A stretch of DNA of 64,000 nt from CAVXGU01 sp963761615 (GCA_963761615.1 CAVXGU010000004.1:496001-560000); one strand, 5' to 3'. Positions 19,336 through 30,234 are shown, numbered from the stretch's first letter. Notes: a model not told the origin generated them from the letters alone. Made by a program: numbers and translations.

Positions 19336-20502
19336 ATGAGTAGGCGGGGAAATCAGGAAGGGAGCGTCAGCTGGCGCCCTCGGGAGAACCGATGGCGCGG
19401 CGAGATCCTGCTCGCCGGTAAACGCCTCTACGTGTACGGCCCGACGCGCAAAGCCGTGCTCGAGGAGTTCGAGAGGGCGCGGCAGATCCGTGACCTGGGC
19501 CTGCCCGTCCGAGCGGGGAAGGAGCCGCTGGGGCGGTTCTTGAGGCGCTGGCTGGAAGACTGCGTCAAGGCTCGGTGTCGGCCGAGGACATACGAGCTGT
19601 ACAAGCAACAGGTCGAGGCGCACATCGTGCCGACGATTGGGCTCATTCCCCTGGACAAGCTGACGCCTCAGGAAATCCAGCAGCGGCTCATCGCGGCGAA
19701 GCTCGCCGAAGGTCTCAGTGGCCGGACGGTGCGCCACGTCCGCGCTGTGCTGCGTTCGGCCTTGTCGCAGGCCGAGAAGTGGCTGCTCATCCCGCGCAAC
19801 GTCGTCAAACTGACCGAGCCGCCGCGCAGGACCCGCACGGAGGTCCGCATCTTCGCCCCGGACCAGGCGAACACGTTCGTGAGGGTCTGTGAGGACCATC
19901 GGCTCGGCCCGCTGTACGTCGCGATGCTCGCCCTGGGAGTGCGCCTGGGTGAAGCCCTGGGTCTGTCTTGGGAAGACGTGGACCTGGACAAGCCGACCGT
20001 GTTCATTCGGCGGTCGCTCCAGCGCGTTGTCACACCCGAAGGTTCGACCGAACTCAAGCTGGTCGAGCCGAAGAGCGAGACCAGCTATCGCCTGGTTTCG
20101 ATCCCGGCCAGCGTGGTCGCGATTCTCGTCAAGCACCGTGCCACACAGAACCGGGAGCGGCTGCTGGCTGGCGAGCGCTGGAGGAGCACCGGGTTGGTCT
20201 TCACCAGCACGATTGGCAGCCCTCTCGACGAGCGAAACGTCCGGCGCGAGTTCTACGCGCTGCTCAAGTCCGGCGAGCTCCCTCGCATCCGGCTCCACGA
20301 CCTCCGGCATTCGTGCGCCACCATCCTGCTGGCCGCTGGCGAGCACCCGAAGGTCGTCCAGGAGCTTCTCGGCCACTCCTCGGTGCAGCTCACGCTCGAC
20401 ACGTACTCCCACTTGGTGCCCGATTTCCGGTTGAAAGAACGTGCCGCGGCTCGCTTGGACGAGGTCTTGCGTCAGGCCGGAAAAACTCGAGGCCAGAACT
20501 GA
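19336..20502 (+). CDS. int: Site-specific tyrosine recombinase (integrase)
   Basis: The protein has 388 residues from ATG 19336 (AGGTG site just upstream). An N-terminal arm-binding region (WRGEILLAGKRLYVYG), a SAM-like core-binding domain (about 64-150) and a C-terminal catalytic domain are present. Catalytic residues are R203 (ALGVRLGEAL), likely K246 (PKSETSYR), H321 and R324 (HDLRHSCAT), H347 (LLGHSS) and Y357 (LDTYSHL). All are in normal spacing, so the enzyme should be active. The stop lies 21 bp from the 3' end of tRNA-Lys, the usual place for an integrase beside its tRNA attachment site. Confidence 0.92.
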   Translation: MSRRGNQEGSVSWRPRENRWRGEILLAGKRLYVYGPTRKAVLEEFERARQIRDLGLPVRAGKEPLGRFLRRWLEDCVKARCRPRTYELYKQQVEAHIVPTIGLIPLDKLTPQEIQQRLIAAKLAEGLSGRTVRHVRAVLRSALSQAEKWLLIPRNVVKLTEPPRRTRTEVRIFAPDQANTFVRVCEDHRLGPLYVAMLALGVRLGEALGLSWEDVDLDKPTVFIRRSLQRVVTPEGSTELKLVEPKSETSYRLVSIPASVVAILVKHRATQNRERLLAGERWRSTGLVFTSTIGSPLDERNVRREFYALLKSGELPRIRLHDLRHSCATILLAAGEHPKVVQELLGHSSVQLTLDTYSHLVPDFRLKERAAARLDEVLRQAGKTRGQN

Positions 20503-20523
20503 GGCCAAATCGGGGGGACGATC

Positions 20524-20599
20524 TGGTGAGCCGGGTGGGAATCGAACCCACAACCCGCAGATTAAGAGTCTGCTGCTCTGCCAATTGAGCTACCGGCCC
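20524..20599 (-). tRNA. tRNA-Lys (anticodon CTT)
   Basis: The minus strand folds with acceptor GGGCCGG/CCGGCTC (one G-U), D-arm GCTC/GAGC, anticodon stem GCAGA/TCTGC around loop CTCTTAA, T-arm GTGGG/CCCAC with TTCGATT and encoded CCA. Its 3' end faces the integrase, and it lies 38 bp downstream of the ADOP permease stop on the same strand. Confidence 0.95.
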
Positions 20600-20637
20600 G
20601 GCAGGGGAACCCCGAATGTTAGCACAACGCCGCCGCC

Positions 20638-23082
<2,445 letters not shown>

Positions 23083-23218
23083 AGGCAGCCCTCCAGCCGG
23101 GAATACCGCGCGCCGGGTGAGACGTTACAGGACCTTACGGAGTTAGCTGCTCGAACGTTCCTGGCCGTTTCCGTTGCCTCGTTCGGCGGCACGGGCTACA
23201 CTCGTGGCGCACGTCGAT

Positions 23219-23295
23219 GCGCCCGTAGCTCAGCTGGATAGAGCGACAGGCTTCGAACCTGTAGGCCGGGGGTTCGACTCCCTCCGGGCGCACCA
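23219..23295 (+). tRNA. tRNA-Arg (anticodon TCG)
   Basis: Acceptor GCGCCCG/CGGGCGC, D-arm GCTC/GAGC, anticodon stem ACAGG/CCTGT with loop CTTCGAA, T-arm GGGGG/CTCCC-type with TTCGACT and encoded CCA. The pilin ATG follows 10 bp after the CCA. Confidence 0.93.
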
Positions 23296-23305
23296 CAACT
23301 TTGCC

Positions 23306-23848
23306 ATGCACCCGCGCGACGGCGCCGGCTTCACGCTCATCGAGTTGCTGATCGTCGTCGCGATCATTGGCGTGATTGCCGCGATCGCCGTCCCGGGACT
23401 GCTGCGGGCGCGCATGGCCGGGAACGAGGCCTCCGCCATCGGATCGCTCCGCGCCATCAACAGCGGAGAAGCGAGCTATTCCTCGAGCTGCGCGGGCGGC
23501 GGCTTCGCGGTGACGCTCGACGACCTGGCGAAGCCGGCGACAGGCAGCGCCCAGGGCTTCATCTCTCCGGACCTGGGCACCAACGGGATGGTCAAGAGCG
23601 GCTACGTCGTTTCGCTCGCAGCCGACGCGGACCCCAGCACCCGGCCGGTCGGGACCGCCGCGGAGACCTGCAATGCCTCGATCGCCAACCCGATGAACTC
23701 GTACTTCTCCAGCGCGGACCCGGTCGCCCTGGGCCGCAGCGGCACCCGGTACTTCGCCAGCGACAAGCGTGGCGCGCTGTGGCAGGACACCACCGCCGCG
23801 GTCGCCAATCCCATCGTCGCGTCGGCGACGACGGTTCCCGTCCAGTAG
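23306..23848 (+). CDS. Type IV pilin-like protein (prepilin)
   Basis: The 180-residue protein has a short leader (MHPRDGAG) cut before FTLIELLIVVAIIGVIAAIA, the class III prepilin signal with Glu at mature position 5. The rest is a small pseudopilin domain with a Cys at about 49 and another at about 117 that could pair. It resembles PilA/pseudopilins of Acidobacteriota. I chose ATG 23306 because the longer frame runs back through the tRNA. The gene sits between two tRNA-Arg genes on the same strand, so it may be transcribed from the tRNA promoter. No assembly genes are nearby. Confidence 0.9.
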   Translation: MHPRDGAGFTLIELLIVVAIIGVIAAIAVPGLLRARMAGNEASAIGSLRAINSGEASYSSSCAGGGFAVTLDDLAKPATGSAQGFISPDLGTNGMVKSGYVVSLAADADPSTRPVGTAAETCNASIANPMNSYFSSADPVALGRSGTRYFASDKRGALWQDTTAAVANPIVASATTVPVQ

Positions 23849-23880
23849 CCACCGCCCGCCGCATATATAATTGGTCGAGT

Positions 23881-23957
23881 GCGCCCGTAGCTCAGCTGGA
23901 TAGAGCGACGGCCTCCGGAGCCGTAGGCCACAGGTTCGAATCCTGTCGGGCGCACCA
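23881..23957 (+). tRNA. tRNA-Arg (anticodon CCG)
   Basis: Acceptor GCGCCCG/CGGGCGC, D-arm GCTC/GAGC, anticodon stem ACGGC/GCCGT with loop CTCCGGA, T-arm ACAGG/CCTGT with TTCGAAT and encoded CCA. It lies 32 bp after the pilin stop. Confidence 0.95.
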
Positions 23958-23963
23958 CTCAGA

Positions 23964-24040
23964 CTTTCGGCTCTGGGCTTCGGGCTCCGGGCCAGCCACG
24001 CTGTCCTACCGGGTTGCGCGTCCAGACCGGGAGCCGAAAG
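23964..24040. repeat. Inverted repeat between tRNA-Arg and the TIGR00300-like gene
   Basis: CTTTCGGCTC at 23964-23973 pairs with GAGCCGAAAG at 24031-24040 across a 57-bp loop of GGGCTTCGGGCTCCGGG-type sequence. The same loop wording recurs after the histidine kinase at 57727. It could end tRNA transcription or be a mobile repeat. Confidence 0.4.
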
Positions 24041-24051
24041 CCAGCCGTCCC

Positions 24052-25050
24052 ATGCCCGACACCCTGATCCTTCGCCCCGCCGAGGCCGACGGCTGCGCGC
24101 CGCACGACTTCTACGGGGCCACGAACGTGCCGACCGACGTGCGCATCGACGGACGCTGGATTCCCGTCGAGCGCCCGCGCCTCGACGAGGTCGTCGTCGT
24201 CGTCGAGAGCCGGGCGGTGTGTCGGCCGCTGGAGGACCTCCGGAAAGGGGATGCCGTTGTCTGCGGCACCGGAGGCGTTCGAGCCGGCGTGGCATCTGCC
24301 TCCGACCGATGGGGCCTGTCCACGCTGCCGCACGACCTGTCGCCCGAGCACCGCGTGGAGACGGCCGTCGAGACGGTCGCGGCGGCGCTCGAGGACATCA
24401 AGGCGCGGGGCGGGCGGATGGCGGTCGTGGCCGGCCCGGTGGTCGTTCACGTCGGCGGCGGGCCCTATCTCTGCCAGCTGGTACGCGGCGGCTACGTGAG
24501 CGTCCTCCTGGCGGGCAACGCGCTCGCGGTGCACGACGTGGAACAGGCGCTGTACGGGACCTCGCTCGGCGTGGACCTCGACTCCGGAGCGAGCATCACG
24601 GGCGGGCACCGTCACCACATGCGGGCGATCAACGCGATTTCGCGCGCGGGAAGCCTGCGCACCGCCGTCGAGCGCGGCGTGCTGACGTCCGGCGTGATGT
24701 ACGAGTGCATCCGGCACGACGTCCCCTTCGTGCTGGCCGGCAGCATCCGCGACGACGGGCCGCTGCCGGACACCGTGATGGACATCGTCGACGCGCAGCG
24801 GCGCTACCGGGCGGCGCTCGCCGACGTGGAACTCGTGCTCGTCCTGTCCACGATGCTGCACGGCGCGGCGGCCGGTCACATGCTGCCGGCGTCGATCCCG
24901 CTGGTCTGCGTGGACATCAACGCCTCGGTGGCCGCCAAGGTCGTCAACAGCGGGCCGGCCGTGTCGGTCGGCGTCGTCACCGACGTCGGCCTGTTCCTGG
25001 AGCAGCTCGCGCGGCGTCTTCGAGCTTCCGCAGAACCCGTTCGAGGTTGA
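24052..25050 (+). CDS. TIGR00300-type conserved protein (LOR/SDH-associated domain)
   Basis: The 332-residue protein from ATG 24052 contains FYGATNVPTDVRIDGRWIPV, GDAVVCGTGGVR, GGPYLCQLVRGGYVSVLLAG, NALAVHDVEQALYGTSLGVD, GGHRHHMRAINAI, FVLAGSIRDDGPLPDTVMD and LSTMLHGAAAGHMLPAS. This is the conserved core remembered from TIGR00300 proteins, whose domain is also found joined to arginine dihydrolase-type and LOR/SDH-annotated enzymes. The fold suggests a deoxyhypusine-synthase-like NAD-binding unit; the reaction here is not known. The last 74 bp overlap the 3' end of the convergent LigD gene. Confidence 0.75.
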   Translation: MPDTLILRPAEADGCAPHDFYGATNVPTDVRIDGRWIPVERPRLDEVVVVVESRAVCRPLEDLRKGDAVVCGTGGVRAGVASASDRWGLSTLPHDLSPEHRVETAVETVAAALEDIKARGGRMAVVAGPVVVHVGGGPYLCQLVRGGYVSVLLAGNALAVHDVEQALYGTSLGVDLDSGASITGGHRHHMRAINAISRAGSLRTAVERGVLTSGVMYECIRHDVPFVLAGSIRDDGPLPDTVMDIVDAQRRYRAALADVELVLVLSTMLHGAAAGHMLPASIPLVCVDINASVAAKVVNSGPAVSVGVVTDVGLFLEQLARRLRASAEPVRG

Positions 25051-26962
25051 CGCCTTTCGCGCGCCGGCACGCGGCCCAGAGATCGCCCACTTCGCGGACG
25101 CGATCCGGCACCGTCCGGATCGTGAAGTCCTCCCGCCGGACGCCGCCGTCCACCTCGCGCCAGGTGAGGGGAGTCGACACGCCGGCGTACTCGCTGGCGC
25201 GGGCGCTGTAGGCGGCGGCCAGCGTCTTGCCGCGCACGTTCTGCAGATAGTCGACGTAGACCTGCGTGCCGCGCGCGCGCACGGACCGGACGATGGTCGC
25301 CGCGGCCGGGTGCTTGTGCGCGACGGAGGTGGCGATGATCTGGCAGAAGATGCGGCCGGCTTCGAAGGGCGTCCCGTCCAGCAGCGGGAGGTAGATGTGC
25401 AGTCCCTCGGCACCGGAGGTCTTCGGATACCCGACGACGCCAACCGCCTCCAGCTCGTCGCGGATCCATCGCGCGACGTCGAGCACGGTCCCGAAACTCA
25501 CGCCCGGCATGGGATCGAGATCGAGGGCGGCTTCCGCGGCCGTGTCGGACGACTGCACGCGCGAAAACCACGGATCCTGGGAGATGGCCGCGAGCTGGGC
25601 CATGTACAGGAGCGTCTTCGCCGTTCCGCCCACCAACCGCGACGGGACGTCGTCGTCCTCCAGGTGCTCGACCCGCACGCCCGCCGGAACGTCGTCGGGC
25701 GCCCGGTGCTGGTAGAAGAACGGCGCGGTCACGCCGTTCGGCGAGCGCTTCATGACCAGCGGCCGATCGGCGACGACCGGCAGGATCTGCGGCGCGATGC
25801 GCGCGTAGTAGCGGAGGAGATCGCCCTTGGTGAGCTTCGGGCCGGGCCAGAAGATCTTGTGCAGATTGGTGACGTGCAGCCGGTCGCCGGCGTCGAGGAG
25901 CAGGTCGCCGCTCTTGCGCGCGCGTTCCAGCGCATTCAGCTGGTCGATCAGATCGCTCGCCCCCGGCGGATCCGCGGGCACCGGTCGCTCGCGCCTGATC
26001 GCGCGCGCGGGCTTGTCGTCACGCAAACCGAGGTAGACCGGGTGGCGCAGGTTCCCGTCACCGGTCCACTCGGTGAACTTCACCTGCACGACGAGCACGG
26101 GCGTGACCCAGTGCGGGCGCTCGTTCGCGGGCGGCGGCGGCTCGAACGGGCAGTCGTCGGCGGCGAGCGGGCGGAGGCGCGCCATCACGCGCGCCAGTTC
26201 CTGGTCGTCGAACCCGGTGCCCACATGGCCCACGTACGTCAACCGACGGTGGCTCGTGCGCCGTGATCGGGACGTCCCCGCCGAGCGGCCGGCATCGGCG
26301 TCGGCAAACACGCCGAGGACGAGCGCGCCGAAGTGCTGGCGCGACTCGCGCGGTTCGGTCCAGCCGCCGACGACGAACTCCTGCTCGTGCGTGATCTTGA
26401 GCTTGCGCCAGTCCGAGGTGCGCTTGCCGGGGAGATAGCGCGACGCGGCCCGCTTCGCGACCAGCCCCTCCCAGCCCCGGGCCACCGCCTGCTTCCACAA
26501 GTCGCGCCCGTCTGCCCGGACCTGCTCGCCGATCCGGAAGAGCGGCGGACGTCCGCGCCCGACGAGGGTCTGCAAGGCCACCCGGCGTTCCGAGAGCGGC
26601 CGTGCCCGCAGATCCCTGGAGTCGGAGGACAGGAGGTCGAATGCGATGAAGGCCGCCCGGAACGCCGGCCGCACGCCCTTGCGGTGCAGCCCCTGCAGTT
26701 GCTGGAAGCCGCGCGGGGCTCCCTGTGCGTCGATCGCGACGACTTCGCCGTCGAGGACGGCGGGCCCGGCCAGGCGCGTCGACCAGGCCCCGAGGGCAGC
26801 GACGAGCTCGGGAAACTCGGCGGTCTTGTCGTTCCCGAGCCGCGACCAGATGCGCGGTACCTCCCGCGGGGCCACCTCGACGATGGCGCGGATGCCGTCG
26901 TACTTCGGCTCGTAGACGAAGGCCGGATCCGCGAGCGGGCCGTCGGCGAGCGTCGCGAACAT
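24977..26962 (-). CDS. ligD: LigD-type ATP-dependent DNA ligase with primase/polymerase domain (lig-pol order)
   Basis: The 661-residue protein has an ATP-dependent ligase domain first (catalytic K20 in EPKYDGIRA, then DGEVVAID, FDLL, EGLVAKRAASRY, WRKLKI), an OB-fold with HWVTPVLVVQVKFTEWT, and a C-terminal polymerase/primase domain (LHVTNLHKIFWPGPKLTKGD, MKRSPNGV, LDLDPMPGVSF with its Asp pair, KTSGAEGLHIYLPL). The 3'-phosphoesterase domain is absent. LigD works with Ku in non-homologous end joining, but no ku gene is in this window. The lig-before-pol order differs from the Pseudomonas and mycobacterial proteins. An in-frame non-ATG extension (RPDLRPM) is possible at the start. Frame intact. 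Confidence 0.92.
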   Translation of the reverse strand: MFATLADGPLADPAFVYEPKYDGIRAIVEVAPREVPRIWSRLGNDKTAEFPELVAALGAWSTRLAGPAVLDGEVVAIDAQGAPRGFQQLQGLHRKGVRPAFRAAFIAFDLLSSDSRDLRARPLSERRVALQTLVGRGRPPLFRIGEQVRADGRDLWKQAVARGWEGLVAKRAASRYLPGKRTSDWRKLKITHEQEFVVGGWTEPRESRQHFGALVLGVFADADAGRSAGTSRSRRTSHRRLTYVGHVGTGFDDQELARVMARLRPLAADDCPFEPPPPANERPHWVTPVLVVQVKFTEWTGDGNLRHPVYLGLRDDKPARAIRRERPVPADPPGASDLIDQLNALERARKSGDLLLDAGDRLHVTNLHKIFWPGPKLTKGDLLRYYARIAPQILPVVADRPLVMKRSPNGVTAPFFYQHRAPDDVPAGVRVEHLEDDDVPSRLVGGTAKTLLYMAQLAAISQDPWFSRVQSSDTAAEAALDLDPMPGVSFGTVLDVARWIRDELEAVGVVGYPKTSGAEGLHIYLPLLDGTPFEAGRIFCQIIATSVAHKHPAAATIVRSVRARGTQVYVDYLQNVRGKTLAAAYSARASEYAGVSTPLTWREVDGGVRREDFTIRTVPDRVREVGDLWAACRRAKGVNLERVLRKLEDAARAAPGTGRRR

Positions 26963-26978
26963 CGGGCGCAGGTCGGGT

Positions 26979-27695
26979 CTATTCAGTGGCGTACCGATCG
27001 TTGTACCAGGGCTCGGCCGAGTTGGAATAGCCGCGGACTTCCCAGAAGCCGCGGCGATCCTCGGCCAGGAACTCGATCTTGCGGATCCACTTCGCGCCCT
27101 TCCACGCGTAGAGCTTCGGGGTGATCATCCGGCAGGGCCCGCCGTGTTCCCGCGGAAGCGGCCGGCCTTCCCACGTGTGGACCAGCAGCACGTCGTCTTC
27201 GACGGCGCGGGCGAGGGGAAGGTTCGTGGTGTACGGAATGTAGGTGCCGGGCATGAAGTCGTAGCCGGTGCACGACACGAACCGGGCCGACTCGGCAGGA
27301 ACGGCGAGCTCGGCGAGCGTCCGGAAGCGCACGCCCCGCCAGTGATTGTCGTACCGGCTCCAGGTCGTGACGCAGTGGAAATCGCTCACGTCGTCGACCT
27401 GCGGCAGCGCGAGGAACTCCTCCCACGTCAGCGTGACCGGATTCTCGACGAGTCCGCCGATCTCGAGCGTCCAGGTGTCGAGCGCGACCTCCGGGACGTC
27501 CCCGAGGTCGAGCACGGGCCAGTTGGCGACGACGTGCTGCCCCACGGGCAGCCTGGGCATGCCGTGGCGGTTGGGCGGTCCGTCGCCCTCCGGCGGCTGG
27601 CCCCGGAAGCGGACGTTGACATCGCCCCTGTTCAGCGCGATCTGCCGTTCGATGTACTTCCGCCGCCGCTCCACCAGGTCCGTTCTGTCGGTCAT
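26979..27695 (-). CDS. Sulfite-oxidase-like molybdopterin oxidoreductase (cytoplasmic type)
   Basis: The 238-residue protein is a single SUOX-type molybdopterin domain. The Mo-binding Cys is C108 in DFHCVTTWSRYDNHWRGV. Other conserved parts are WTLEIGGLVENPVTL, CTGYDFMPGTYIPY, EHGGPCRMITPKLYAWKGAK and WIRKIEF. There is no Tat or Sec signal, so it should stay in the cytoplasm, like other short sulfite-oxidase-like proteins of unknown substrate. It ends 16 bp before the LigD start on the same strand. Confidence 0.88.
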   Translation of the reverse strand: MTDRTDLVERRRKYIERQIALNRGDVNVRFRGQPPEGDGPPNRHGMPRLPVGQHVVANWPVLDLGDVPEVALDTWTLEIGGLVENPVTLTWEEFLALPQVDDVSDFHCVTTWSRYDNHWRGVRFRTLAELAVPAESARFVSCTGYDFMPGTYIPYTTNLPLARAVEDDVLLVHTWEGRPLPREHGGPCRMITPKLYAWKGAKWIRKIEFLAEDRRGFWEVRGYSNSAEPWYNDRYATE

Positions 27696-27716
27696 GCCGC
27701 TGCGAGCTCGGGAAAC

Positions 27717-28370
27717 CTAGTACCGCCGCTTCTGCTGGCGGACGATGTCGAAGCGGGCCGTGTCGGCGATCGCCATCACGGCCATGACGCCCGCCTGCAC
27801 GGGATCGGACACGACCAGGTCGGCCACGTCGGGAACGCCGCCGGCCATGTTGAGCGAGATCACGATCAGGCCCTTCTGCCGCACTTCTTCGACGGCCCGC
27901 GTGATGTCTCCGCCCATGAGCGAGCCGGCCAGGACGAGGAGCCGGACGCGCGGCAGCCGCACGACCGACCGCACCGCGCTCGCGAGCGCGTCCTCGCCGA
28001 CGAGCGGGATGGTGTCGACCGAAATGCGCTCGCCGCGGATGTTGTGGCGGTCGGCTTCCGCGATCGCGCCCATCGCGACCTGGCCCACCTGGGCGCCACC
28101 GCCCATCACGATGATGCGCTTGCCGTAGATCTTGCCGAACGAGGGGGTCTGCTCGACGCGCGTGACGCCGGGCACCTGCTGCATGTCGGCGAGCACCGAT
28201 TCGAGGGGATGCTCGGTGGCGAACTCCAGGTACACCTCGGCATCGCGGTCGGCGCGCGGGATGATGTCCACGTACGTGATGTTCGCGTCGTGATCGGCAA
28301 GGACTTTCGTGAGGCCGAACAGCAGCCCCGGGCGATCCGAGACCGTCGTCAGAACGGCGCAGCGAGCCAT
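27717..28370 (-). CDS. ACT-domain regulatory protein (DUF5612-like)
   Basis: The 217-residue protein begins with an ACT domain (ARCAVLTTVSDRPGLLFGLT, NITYVDIIPRADRDAEVYLE). A second domain follows: IIVMGGGAQVGQVAMGAIAE, then repeated VRLLVLAGSLMGGDITRAV and GLIVISLNMAGGVPDVADLV. The C-terminal half resembles DUF5612 proteins known mainly from archaea, but that is from memory. ACT domains usually sense amino acids. It precedes the sulfite-oxidase-like gene with a 21-bp gap. Confidence 0.75.
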   Translation of the reverse strand: MARCAVLTTVSDRPGLLFGLTKVLADHDANITYVDIIPRADRDAEVYLEFATEHPLESVLADMQQVPGVTRVEQTPSFGKIYGKRIIVMGGGAQVGQVAMGAIAEADRHNIRGERISVDTIPLVGEDALASAVRSVVRLPRVRLLVLAGSLMGGDITRAVEEVRQKGLIVISLNMAGGVPDVADLVVSDPVQAGVMAVMAIADTARFDIVRQQKRRY

Positions 28371-28416
28371 ACGGCGAAATGTAGCACGGCGGCCTCGACG
28401 CCGCGTGCCGGGCGGG

Positions 28417-30234
28417 TCAGGCGCCGGCCGGAGACGCCGCGGCGGGCCGGGGTTCCGGCACGGGCGGGCCCACCAGTATCCCGCAGGCGGCCGCCTCGTC
28501 CTCGTCTCGATCCGCCAGCGGCTCGAGGCACGCCCTGGATCGCCGGGCCTGCTTGTCGAAGTACATCCGCTGGTCGGCGACCTCGAGCAGCGCTTCGTAG
28601 GTCCCTCCGTCGTGAGGGAACACCGAGGCCCCGGCGCTGCTGCTGAGCGCCAGCGGGCGTCCCGGCGCGACCTCGAAGGTGACGGCCGCCACCCGCTGCC
28701 GGAGCTCGAGGCACTTGGCGTCCACCATCTCGCGGCGGCAGTCGGCGATGACGATGATGAACTCGTCGCCGGCGTAACGGACGCAGAGGTCGTACGGCCG
28801 AAGCGAGCTGCGCAGCGCCGCGGCGACTGTGCGGAGGACGGCGTCGCCGACGCCGTGCCCGTAGGTGTCGTTGATGGTCTTGAAGTCGTCGACGTCCATC
28901 ACGATGACGGCGGACTCGCCGTTGAGGCGGCCCGCGCGGGCGAGCTCGCGCGAGAGGTGCATGGACATGGAGCGCCGGTTCGGCAGGCCCGTGAGCGCAT
29001 CGGTGAGCGACTCCTCCTGGACCTGCTCGAAGGCCATCGCGTTCCGGAGGACCGCACCGGCCTGTCGCGCAATCTGCTCGAGAAGACTTCGATGGCCGTC
29101 GGTATAGCGGTCGTGGTCGCGGTGATACAGGGCCAGCGAGCCGATGAAGGTGTTGCCGGCGAAGAGCGGGCAGACGAGCGCCGACTTCAGCTCGGTCTCG
29201 GCGGCGACGCCGGCCGCCTTGAAGCTGATCCGCGGGTCGGCGTTCACGAGCGCCCGTGCGTTCGTGGCCACCCACCCCACCAGCCCCTGGCCGTTGGGGA
29301 CGGCCGCATCCTGCAGGCGGGCGGCGTCCGGACCCGCGGTGTAGCGGCAGCGCAGCACGTCGGTGCGGGCCTCGTAGAGAAACAGCGCGCAGGCCGTCCA
29401 CGGCACCAGGCCGTCGAGTTTCGCGGTGATGCCGGCCGCGGTGTCCCGTACGCCAAGGCTGGTGCCCATCGACTCGGCGACCTCGTAGAGCGACCGGCTC
29501 TCGCGGCGAGCGTGCGCGATCTCGTCGAAGACGTCGCGCCGGGCCGTGGCCGAAGCGGCCTCCGCCGTCAGGACGGGCAGCAGCCCGATGAAGGCCTCGA
29601 CGAGACGCGGATCGAACGCCCGGCCGGCTTCGTGCCGCATGATCGAGATCGCGCCGTCGCGCGCCATCGCCTTGTGGTACGGACGCTCGGTGGTGATGGC
29701 GTCGAAGTAGTCGGCGATCGCCAGAATCCGCGCGCCGAGGGGGATCTGCTCGCCCCCGAGGCCGTGCGGGTAACCCTTGCCGTCCCACCGTTCGTGGTGG
29801 CTCAGGATGAGCGGGGCCACCGGGTACGGGAACGGCACGGTCGAGACGATGTCGGCGCCGGCCTGGGGATGGCTGCGGATCTTCTCGAACTCGTCCCTCG
29901 TCAGCGAGCCCGGCTTGGAGAGAATGTGCTCGGGCACGACGAGCTTGCCGATGTCGTGCAGAACCGCCGCCATCCGCAGCGCCTGGATATCGTCCCCCGA
30001 CATGTCCATCGCCTTCGCGAGGCCGGTGACGTAGGCCAGCACGTTTCCGATGTGCGACTGCGCCGTCTGATCCTTCGCGTCGATCGCGCGGGCCAGCGCC
30101 TCGACCACCGCCAGATGAAGGTCCGAGACCTGCTCGGTGCGCTGATGTCGCGCCGCGAGCGTCCCGAGGCGACGGGAGTAAGCCCGGTGGATGAGATAGA
30201 GCAGGGCGACAGCGCCGAGCAGTGCGAAAATCAT
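28417..30234 (-). CDS. HD-GYP + GAF + GGDEF cyclic-di-GMP protein
   Basis: The 605-residue protein has one N-terminal membrane segment (2-18). An HD-GYP phosphodiesterase domain follows (HDIGK at 93-97, HHERWDGKGYP at 146-156, DYFDAITTERPYHKA), then a GAF domain (about 250-400) and a GGDEF diguanylate cyclase domain with AGDEF. RPYD, five residues before AGDEF, fits an inhibitory I-site. Both opposing activities appear complete. It is probably a membrane-tethered enzyme switched by the GAF ligand. The C-terminal 40 residues are low-complexity. No clear ribosome-binding site precedes ATG 30234. Confidence 0.93.
   Translation of the reverse strand: MIFALLGAVALLYLIHRAYSRRLGTLAARHQRTEQVSDLHLAVVEALARAIDAKDQTAQSHIGNVLAYVTGLAKAMDMSGDDIQALRMAAVLHDIGKLVVPEHILSKPGSLTRDEFEKIRSHPQAGADIVSTVPFPYPVAPLILSHHERWDGKGYPHGLGGEQIPLGARILAIADYFDAITTERPYHKAMARDGAISIMRHEAGRAFDPRLVEAFIGLLPVLTAEAASATARRDVFDEIAHARRESRSLYEVAESMGTSLGVRDTAAGITAKLDGLVPWTACALFLYEARTDVLRCRYTAGPDAARLQDAAVPNGQGLVGWVATNARALVNADPRISFKAAGVAAETELKSALVCPLFAGNTFIGSLALYHRDHDRYTDGHRSLLEQIARQAGAVLRNAMAFEQVQEESLTDALTGLPNRRSMSMHLSRELARAGRLNGESAVIVMDVDDFKTINDTYGHGVGDAVLRTVAAALRSSLRPYDLCVRYAGDEFIIVIADCRREMVDAKCLELRQRVAAVTFEVAPGRPLALSSSAGASVFPHDGGTYEALLEVADQRMYFDKQARRSRACLEPLADRDEDEAAACGILVGPPVPEPRPAAASPAGA

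Noticed and set aside
20503..20523. Second attachment-site copy beside the integrase
   Set aside because: The 21 bp between the integrase stop and the tRNA do not repeat the tRNA 3' end.
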